This document shows, one piece after another, positions 1 to 4,686 of a DNA stretch of 6,366 nt. A program made the position numbers and the translations under genes. The notes beneath the pieces are model-generated. The model was given only the letters and a program-made list of their open reading frames with translations, did not search any database and had not been told where the DNA came from. Origin of the DNA: JBCDBH01 sp039184055 (GTDB taxonomy: Bacteria; Acidobacteriota; Thermoanaerobaculia; Multivoradales; J023); the NCBI GenBank assembly GCA_039184055.1, contig JBCDBH010000348.1, positions 1 through 6,366 on the forward strand. Reading direction: 5' to 3'. The stretch's first letter is position 1. Each line of letters begins with the position of its first letter.

Positions 1-162
1 ATCGACACCCAGACTCTCGGCCGCGCGCGTGCTGTATTCCCAACACGGTGTGCTCTGATCACGAATCGGTCGATCGATCAGGGTTCTCATCTCGGGCCAT
101 GCGGCCACCAGATCGACCTCGAGAACCAGGGCGCGAATACGGTCGAGAGTCTGCGTGCTCAT
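1..162 (-). CDS. Partial CDS (N-terminal 54 residues), possibly polyprenyl-synthetase-like
   Basis: An open frame starts at the ATG on the minus strand at 162 and runs without a stop to the window edge, so only the first 54 residues (MSTQTLDRIRALVLEVDLV...) are visible. The start is supported by an AGAGGA ribosome binding site at 171-176, eight bases upstream. The gene begins 16 bases after the stop of the small gene at 179-418, so the two are probably co-transcribed. The visible part is soluble and mostly helical, with no signal peptide. The segment PCWEYSTRAAESLGVD (residues 39-54) recalls the N-terminal helix of some isoprenyl/polyprenyl synthetase-like proteins, where a W/Y-x-x-x-A-x-x-x-x-G-G pattern precedes the first Asp-rich motif. 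That is a memory-based resemblance only. The diagnostic DDxxD motif would lie outside the window. The gene is real with good confidence; the family assignment is weak. Confidence 0.7.
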   Translation of the reverse strand, partial: MSTQTLDRIRALVLEVDLVAAWPEMRTLIDRPIRDQSTPCWEYSTRAAESLGVD

Positions 163-178
163 GGTTTCGATCCTCTGA

Positions 179-418
179 TCACACGGCGGGTGCGCGGACC
201 GCCTGTGCGTTGCGGTTGATGACATCTCCCCACGGATCCCAGTTCGCGGCCCGCGCCGCGACATTGCCGGCCGATTCGTTCCAGATCTGCCATTCCGCGA
301 CGTGACGGCTGCCGCGTTCCGTGAGCAGCGCGTTCGCCGCGGTATCGGTGCGCAGAGCTTCGAGCGCGTGTCCGATCGGCGACGTCGCGATGTGAGTCGT
401 GAAGGTAGCGATATACAT
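179..418 (-). CDS. Small orphan protein, 79 aa, four tryptophans in its C-terminal half
   Basis: I do not recognise this protein. The ATG at 418 is preceded by a perfect GGAGG six bases upstream, which decides the start over an in-frame GTG at 484 that has no good ribosome binding site. The product begins MYIATFTTHIATSPIGHALE. It has no signal peptide, transmembrane segment or cysteine. All four tryptophans (W43, W46, W60, W63) lie in the C-terminal half, in the segment AEWQIWNES...ANWDPWGD, while the first 40 residues are a Trp-free, Ala/Thr-rich, probably helical stretch. This leader-plus-core look would fit a modified-peptide precursor, but it would also fit an ordinary small cytoplasmic protein. 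The neighbour 16 bases downstream (162-1) is probably in the same transcript. The TPR-CHAT gene ends 108 bases upstream, and a hairpin and a possible promoter lie in the gap, so this pair may be a transcription unit separate from the sigma-factor operon. Confidence 0.72.
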   Translation of the reverse strand: MYIATFTTHIATSPIGHALEALRTDTAANALLTERGSRHVAEWQIWNESAGNVAARAANWDPWGDVINRNAQAVRAPAV

Positions 419-424
419 GGTGAA

Positions 425-429
425 CCTCC
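425..429 (-). promoter_or_regulatory. Ribosome binding site GGAGG deciding the start at 418
   Basis: Read on the minus strand this is GGAGG, six bases before the ATG at 418-416. It is the strongest Shine-Dalgarno match in the window and fixes the start of the 79-residue protein, ruling out the longer GTG-initiated version from 484. Confidence 0.75.
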
Positions 430-456
430 GTTCGATCTGAGGTCTTCGGAAAGGTA

Positions 457-473
457 GGCGCGAGAATCGCGCC
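457..473 (-). terminator. GC-rich hairpin between the CHAT gene and the small gene; possible weak terminator
   Basis: A perfect 7-bp stem, GGCGCGA paired with TCGCGCC, with a 3-base loop lies 54 bases after the stop of the TPR-CHAT gene and 39 bases before the next start. On the minus strand it is followed by TACCTTTCC, which has only a short T run, so it is not a classical intrinsic terminator. It may be a weak terminator or processing hairpin for the upstream operon, or a 5' leader hairpin of the downstream pair. A second pairing, GTAGGC (454-459) with GCCTAC (487-492), overlaps its stem and would be mutually exclusive with it. Confidence 0.35.
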
Positions 474-485
474 ACGATGCTCACC

Positions 486-513
486 AGCCTACGCCGTTCC
501 CATGTCGATTCAA
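486..513 (-). promoter_or_regulatory. Possible weak promoter for the small-protein gene pair
   Basis: On the minus strand, TTGAAT (513-508) and TAGGCT (491-486) are separated by 16 bases. They match the sigma-70 -35 and -10 consensus at four and three of six positions. Transcription would start near 479, giving a leader of about 60 bases that includes the 457-473 hairpin. The match is poor and could be chance. It is reported because it lies in the only non-coding gap where a separate promoter for the 418-1 gene pair could sit. Confidence 0.22.
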
Positions 514-526
514 TCCGTTCCAGCCC

Positions 527-2890
527 TCAGAGCTGACCATCGGTACCTGGCCTGATCCCCGGCCCATGATCCCCGATGAGAACGAATCCGGCCCAATAGC
601 GAGGATGCGCCAGGGCGGTCGGTCGGCTTCGGAAGACCAGTGCCTGATCCCTCACCTGTTCGAAGAGGTGACGACGCGCCCGACGCAGCGCTTCGGCGCG
701 ATCGAGACCGCTGGCGAGACCACGATAAAAGTGCGTCATCAACGAGGCCGAAGCGCGATCGTCGACGTCCCAATGACTCACCAACACCGAAGCGGCGCCG
801 GCATAGAGAAAGGCGCGTGATAGTCCGGTAATCCCCTCACCTCGCGATAGCTCACCAGCGGCGCCCCGACACGTCGCCATGGCGACCAGATGGGCATCGA
901 GATCGAGACCGAAGACCTCGTAGGCCGACAGCAATCCATCCTCGCCATCGCCGGCGGCGAGCAGCACGCCAGACGATAAAGGCAGACGATCGTCGATCAC
1001 GCCGTGGGTGGCGAGATGGAGCAGACGTCGTTGCGAGGCGTCGTCTTTGAAACGGCGTTCGGTCGCCGCCCGGCCGGTCAGAACCCGTGCATTGGGAAAA
1101 TGCTCGCGCAGGCCCTCGATCTCGGCCCGACTGGCGTCGAGCGGTGGCAACCTCCAGCCGGTGGTCGACGGGTCGTCGAAGATCGGTGCGAGGGCCAGGA
1201 GCGAGTCGATCGTGCCCGTTGTGTCGCGACGTTTTCGCAACGCCACCACCGAAGCCGCCGAGCTGCCGTACACCACGCTCTGTTCGAGACCGAGAAAGCG
1301 ACAGGCTCGATACGGAGCATAGAGGGTGTCGTCCGGGTGGCCGGATTCGTCCGCCTCGTCACAGCCGACGATCAGACTCTCGAAGGGCAGATACGACAGC
1401 ACGCCATCGGGCAGAAACACCAATCGACTCGCTTCGCGCGCCTCGACCGGCAACGATTTGATCAGCCACCGATGGAGAGTCGTACCGAGATCACGATGCG
1501 CGGCTTCGCCACCGGTAAGCGCCAGATGCTCGGCCCGTTCCCGTGAACGAAACGGTTCGAGGTAGGCGCGGACGGTGTCACAGAGCAGGGCGGCGCGAAT
1601 CGGCAAGGTCACCAGCCGGGTCCGCTCACGGCTGAGCACCCACGCCCAGGTACGTTCCGTCGAGATCCAATAGGCGATCCACACCTCATCCACGCCGATC
1701 TGTGCACGGATCTCGGCGGTGGTGATCGGCGGTGGCGACACCAGTCGCCGGTAGCGACCTCCCATCTCGACCCGTAACGCATCGAGATCGTGCCGGAGCG
1801 TGTCGACTCGCTGGCGAAGACGAGCCGAATCGTCGGTCTCGATCGCCAAGCGCGCCGCACCCAATTCGGCGAGCAGTCGGCGCTCTCGAGCACGCAGCTC
1901 GGGTACGGCGTGTGCCGCTCGATCGAGCGCTCGTGCCGACAGCTGAGCGGTAAACGACCGGGCGCGAAATCGCTCGGTGACCTCGAAAGCCTCGTCGATC
2001 CGCCCCGTATCCACCAAGAGCCCGGTGAGCCGATCGTACGCGGCTACCTGTTCGGCGAGCGCCACCGCCTTTTCACGCGGCGTCGCCGGGCTGGTGGCGT
2101 GTACCTCTTCGAAGCTCGCAATCGCGGCGCGGAGATCGTCCTCGGCTGCACCGGTATCGCCACGCTGTCGATCGATCTCGGCTCGATTGCAATAGACGTT
2201 GTAGATCAAACCCTGAGCATTGAGACGCCAGGCGACTTCGAGGACCTGGTCGTAGATCGCGCGGGCTTCCTCGAGACGGCCGGCGTGCTGCAGGCCATAG
2301 GCGAGGTTGCGTAGAGCATCGGCGTGCTCGGCGTCCTCACCGAGACGCGCGAACGTCTCGGCGGCACGGCGAGCGTGATGAATCGTCGCGGGGTAGTCGC
2401 CCTTACCGGCGGCGAAGGTGCTTTTCTTGAGATCGACCTTGGCCAAACCCGACTCATCCTCTGCGGAACGATAGAGAGTGATCGCGGCTTCGAGATGATC
2501 CGTAATCGCGGTTTGATCACCTCGCAACCGCTGCACCGCCGCCAGCTGCAGATGAGCATGGGCCGCGTGCGACGCCGCGCCGACGGCTTCGAAGGCGTCG
2601 AGCGCCTGGCGAAACAGACGCTCGCCACGGTCGATGGCGCCGGAACGCGCCAGGACGATGCCCTGTTCGAGCCATGCCTGGGCACGAGCCACCTCGTCAC
2701 CCTCAGCGGCGAATCGGCGTGCGGCATTCTCGAAAGCGTCGAGAGCGACGTCATAGCGTTGTGACGACGATTGTGCGTAGCCGTAGTCCATCCAAGCCTG
2801 GCCATCCGCATCAGGGGGAGGCTGAGCGATCATTGGAGAAGCGACGAGCGAAAGCGTGAGCAGCCCGAGCCTGAACAGCCAGACCCTCAC
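527..2890 (-). CDS. Exported TPR-CHAT domain protein (caspase-like peptidase family)
   Basis: This 787-residue protein has an N-terminal hydrophobic export signal (MRVWLFRLGLLTLSLVASPM, likely cleaved near A22, or kept as an anchor). Tetratricopeptide-type helical repeats follow at about 30-310 (for example residues 33-60, 68-100, 189-218 and 226-260), then a probable coiled coil at about 325-380. A CHAT domain fills about 390-787. CHAT (caspase HetF-associated with TPRs) belongs to the caspase/separase clan of cysteine peptidases. Its His-Cys dyad is visible as LATHG (H629) and MATCRG (C674), with other family hallmarks FLPDGVLSYLPFE (492-504), GITGLSRAFLYAGA (686-699), SVLVSHWDVDD (701-711) and a closing HPRYWAGFVLIGD (762-774). 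The peptidase is therefore probably active; its substrate is unknown. The start is a GTG that overlaps the stop of the upstream gene in GTGA. No good ribosome binding site precedes it, which fits translational coupling. It is the last gene of the sigma-factor operon. Family call is firm; peptidase activity and periplasmic location are inferred. Confidence 0.93.
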   Translation of the reverse strand: MRVWLFRLGLLTLSLVASPMIAQPPPDADGQAWMDYGYAQSSSQRYDVALDAFENAARRFAAEGDEVARAQAWLEQGIVLARSGAIDRGERLFRQALDAFEAVGAASHAAHAHLQLAAVQRLRGDQTAITDHLEAAITLYRSAEDESGLAKVDLKKSTFAAGKGDYPATIHHARRAAETFARLGEDAEHADALRNLAYGLQHAGRLEEARAIYDQVLEVAWRLNAQGLIYNVYCNRAEIDRQRGDTGAAEDDLRAAIASFEEVHATSPATPREKAVALAEQVAAYDRLTGLLVDTGRIDEAFEVTERFRARSFTAQLSARALDRAAHAVPELRARERRLLAELGAARLAIETDDSARLRQRVDTLRHDLDALRVEMGGRYRRLVSPPPITTAEIRAQIGVDEVWIAYWISTERTWAWVLSRERTRLVTLPIRAALLCDTVRAYLEPFRSRERAEHLALTGGEAAHRDLGTTLHRWLIKSLPVEAREASRLVFLPDGVLSYLPFESLIVGCDEADESGHPDDTLYAPYRACRFLGLEQSVVYGSSAASVVALRKRRDTTGTIDSLLALAPIFDDPSTTGWRLPPLDASRAEIEGLREHFPNARVLTGRAATERRFKDDASQRRLLHLATHGVIDDRLPLSSGVLLAAGDGEDGLLSAYEVFGLDLDAHLVAMATCRGAAGELSRGEGITGLSRAFLYAGAASVLVSHWDVDDRASASLMTHFYRGLASGLDRAEALRRARRHLFEQVRDQALVFRSRPTALAHPRYWAGFVLIGDHGPGIRPGTDGQL

Positions 2891-3930
2891 GGCAGGCCAC
2901 GGAGCGTTTCGAGCAACCGGTCTTTCTCGGGACTCGGGGATAGATCGGAGAGCAGCGCCCGCGCTTCGTCGATCAGACCATGGGAGACCAGCACGACGGC
3001 GCGTGGCAACGGATGGGTACCCGCCCTCGTCAAGGCATCCTCGAGCACCCGTTCCTCCTCGGTATCGAGAAGGCGAAAGGGTACAAAATTCGAGGTCAGC
3101 CAGTCACCATCGACCCGGCTACCGACTCGCCAAGCGTAGAGCCGGCCCGCCTCGAGCGCGGGTGCATCGACGGGGTAGGTGAGCTCCTGGCCAGACGCCT
3201 CGACCGTGAACACCACCTGTTCCTGATCATCGAGAAGCAGAATCTCGACACCGTCCGTCTCGACATGCCAACGGAATGTCGGTCGCGTCTCACGAATCGT
3301 TTGCCATCGTGGTGCCAAGGGCTGAGGCGTCGCCGTGTCGCGCCCCCGCACCACGGCCCGTTCGTCACCCAGGAAGGACTCGAAGCCTCGTGGTTGCGGC
3401 CACACGCCACCGAGCGCTTGTCGTGTTTGCTCGGCAAGCTCGGGATCGAGGCCGACGAACACCGACTCGTCGAGGGCTGTCGTGGTCAGCTCGACAGAAG
3501 GTGAAGCGCTCGGAAGCACGCCCAGATGACCTATGACGAGCACCGAAAGCCCCGCGACCAGCCCGAGCACGATCGAGGCGAGCGCGGGAAGCCGCCAGCC
3601 CGTCGTTAGCCACCCCGGCGTCAGCCACCCCGGCGTCAGCCAGCCCGGCGCGCGCTCCTCGTCCTCTGGCTCGGGGCGAGCCGCCCACAACCACTGTCGA
3701 GCGCTCGCGGAGCTCGCCAGCTGCGCTTCGACACGACGGCGTTCGTGAGGAGGCAGCGTACCGTCGAGAAAGCGTGCGAGGGTGATGTCATCGAGCTCGT
3801 CGAGCTCCGCGACCTCGTCGCGATCCGCCTCATCCGTCACCACACTCTTCGGCGCGGCCAGAGCCTCGCGCCCCTTCGGCGCGGCCAAGGCCTCACGGAC
3901 GAGTTTCGAAATGTCGTGCTCAGCGCTCAT
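2887..3930 (-). CDS. Single-pass membrane anti-sigma-like protein with degenerate zinc motif and Fn3-like exterior
   Basis: The ATG at 3930 (347 residues) is chosen over the in-frame ATG at 3948 because GGAG lies seven bases upstream of it. Visible parts: a duplicated REALAAPK segment (13-28); an acidic stretch (33-48); an anti-sigma-type helix pair with LARFLDGTL (51-59) and ERRRVEAQLASSASA (63-77); a juxtamembrane repeat of GWLTP/GWLTP/GWLTT/GW (96-112); one transmembrane helix (about 114-140, ALASIVLGLVAGLSVLVIGH); a fibronectin-III-like beta domain (about 215-287, PTFRWHVE ... LEAGRLYAWRVGS); and a helical tail (290-345). In zinc-binding anti-sigma factors the second helix carries HxxxCxxC; here the three aligned positions are Q70, S74 and A77, so zinc binding is lost. 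Position directly after the ECF sigma factor, 41 bases downstream, supports an anti-sigma or sensor role with a cytoplasmic N-terminus and an extracytoplasmic C-terminus. Its stop overlaps the CHAT gene start. The anti-sigma function is inferred. Confidence 0.85.
   Translation of the reverse strand: MSAEHDISKLVREALAAPKGREALAAPKSVVTDEADRDEVAELDELDDITLARFLDGTLPPHERRRVEAQLASSASARQWLWAARPEPEDEERAPGWLTPGWLTPGWLTTGWRLPALASIVLGLVAGLSVLVIGHLGVLPSASPSVELTTTALDESVFVGLDPELAEQTRQALGGVWPQPRGFESFLGDERAVVRGRDTATPQPLAPRWQTIRETRPTFRWHVETDGVEILLLDDQEQVVFTVEASGQELTYPVDAPALEAGRLYAWRVGSRVDGDWLTSNFVPFRLLDTEEERVLEDALTRAGTHPLPRAVVLVSHGLIDEARALLSDLSPSPEKDRLLETLRGLP
3605..3649 (-). repeat. In-frame 15-bp tandem repeat, three copies, encoding GWLTP units
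   Basis: Three 15-bp units lie head to tail at 3605-3619, 3620-3634 and 3635-3649. Neighbouring units differ by one base each. A fourth, degraded unit (3590-3604) gives GWRLP. The repeat is a multiple of three, so unit gain or loss changes only the length of the segment just inside the membrane helix of the anti-sigma-like protein. Confidence 0.9.
3847..3900 (-). repeat. In-frame 27-bp tandem duplication encoding REALAAPK twice
   Basis: Two 27-bp copies (3847-3873 and 3874-3900) match at 22 of 27 positions, including the first 14 plus-strand bases. They encode VREALAAPK and GREALAAPK near the N-terminus of the anti-sigma-like protein. This is a second short in-frame duplication in the same gene. 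Confidence 0.85.
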
Positions 3931-3937
3931 TCTTCGG

Positions 3938-3941
3938 CTCC
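3938..3941 (-). promoter_or_regulatory. Ribosome binding site GGAG deciding the start at 3930
   Basis: GGAG on the minus strand sits seven bases before the ATG at 3930. The alternative ATG at 3948 has only a weak GGGA five bases upstream of it. The difference is six residues and does not affect any domain. Confidence 0.5.
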
Positions 3942-3971
3942 GTGACATGAGATCCCATCACCTGCGCTCCG

Positions 3972-4556
3972 TTACTGAAAAAGCTCAGGATGTCGCGTGC
4001 GGAGCTTCTTTCTCAATCGCGACAACGCATCGTGCACGGCTTTGCGTGCCGTCGCTGGCTTGAGCCCGAGCAATCGACCGATTTCGATCGGCTCACGCTC
4101 GTCTTCGAAACGAAGGGCCAATACCAGCCGGTCGCGTTCGGAAAGATCGGCCATGACGTCACGCACCACCGCATGCTGTTGATGCTGGCTGGCGTGTGCC
4201 AAGGGATCCTCGGACGACACGGGCTCGGCAGTCGAATCGGGCGTGGAGCGCTCGGCCCGCTGTCGGCGCTCGAGACACAGCCGACTGACGATCACGGTGA
4301 GGTACGTGGTGAGCTTGCCTTCTCCGCGCCACGCTTCGAGGGCGCGTCGATCATCACGCCACAGGCGGAGCACCACCTCCTGCCAAACCTCCTCGGCAGC
4401 ATGAGGATCGAGGCCGAATCGTCCCCGCGCCAACCCCAACGCCAGCGGCCGCAACCGACGAACCAGCTCTTCCTCCGCGGCTTTGTCGCCGTCCAGCACG
4501 GCGCGCACCAGCGTCCGATCGTCCCGAGCATCCACGTCGTCCGCGCGCCGTTTCAT
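3972..4556 (-). CDS. ECF-family RNA polymerase sigma factor
   Basis: This 194-residue protein has the size and two-domain plan of extracytoplasmic-function sigma factors. Region 2 spans about 15-100, with AEEVWQEVVLRLWRD (54-68, core-binding region 2.2) and the DNA-melting/-10 recognition stretch GKLTTYLTVIVSRLCLERRQR (80-100). A Ser/Asp/His-rich linker (about 101-128) follows, then region 4 at about 130-186 with LSERDRLVLALRF and the helix-turn-helix EIGRLLGLKPATARKAVHDA (158-177), followed by basic RLRKKLRTRH. It would bind core RNA polymerase and direct it to a specific promoter set, usually including its own. No anti-sigma domain is fused to it; the adjacent membrane protein probably fills that role. 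The ATG at 4556 has no Shine-Dalgarno sequence, and a possible -10 element lies seven bases upstream, so the message may be leaderless. I cannot assign an ECF subgroup from sequence alone. Confidence 0.95.
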   Translation of the reverse strand: MKRRADDVDARDDRTLVRAVLDGDKAAEEELVRRLRPLALGLARGRFGLDPHAAEEVWQEVVLRLWRDDRRALEAWRGEGKLTTYLTVIVSRLCLERRQRAERSTPDSTAEPVSSEDPLAHASQHQQHAVVRDVMADLSERDRLVLALRFEDEREPIEIGRLLGLKPATARKAVHDALSRLRKKLRTRHPELFQ

Positions 4557-4563
4557 CGTCGGC

Positions 4564-4569
4564 AGTGTA
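4564..4569 (-). promoter_or_regulatory. Possible -10 element placing a leaderless start for the sigma-factor gene
   Basis: TACACT on the minus strand fits the TAnnnT pattern of a -10 element and ends seven bases before the ATG at 4556. Initiation would therefore fall at or within a base or two of the ATG. There is no clear -35 box at 16-18 bases, and the real promoter could instead be recognised by the ECF sigma factor itself. The 4557-4686 gap holds this element, the ribosome binding site of the divergent gene, and no convincing plus-strand promoter. Confidence 0.3.
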
Positions 4570-4686
4570 TCGATATCAGACGGATTCGAGTTGATCGGTA
4601 ACGCTCACCGGCTTCGCCCCTCTCATCCCACGAACGAGACAGCCGGCGGCGATCGAGATCGCGGCCATCAACCCGAGAGGAGCCCC

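Noticed and set aside
53..182. Direct repeat CTCTGATCAC at 53-62 and 173-182
   Set aside because: Ten bases only, with one copy inside coding sequence and the other in the gap and ribosome binding site region. There is no flanking similarity or mobile-element structure.
419..484. GTG-initiated N-terminal extension of the 79-residue protein
   Set aside because: There is no ribosome binding site at the GTG, while a perfect GGAGG sits six bases before the internal ATG. The extension is Arg/Phe-rich and covers the hairpin region.
1004..1546. 180-codon plus-strand frame opposite the CHAT domain
   Set aside because: It is antisense to the conserved CHAT core that includes H629, and it has no recognisable product.
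527..2890. TPR-CHAT protein as the peptidase of a type III-E CRISPR (Craspase) system
   Set aside because: There is no CRISPR array or cas gene nearby, the protein has an export signal, and its partners are a sigma factor and a membrane anti-sigma-like protein.
3990..4601. 203-codon plus-strand frame across the sigma factor
   Set aside because: It is antisense to an unmistakable ECF sigma factor, and its translation shows no family features.
4649..4662. Palindrome GCGATC-GA-GATCGC upstream of the beta-helix gene, as an operator
   Set aside because: GATCG/CGATC words are very frequent throughout this window, so a 6-bp arm palindrome of them is likely chance. There is no second copy at a regulatory spacing.
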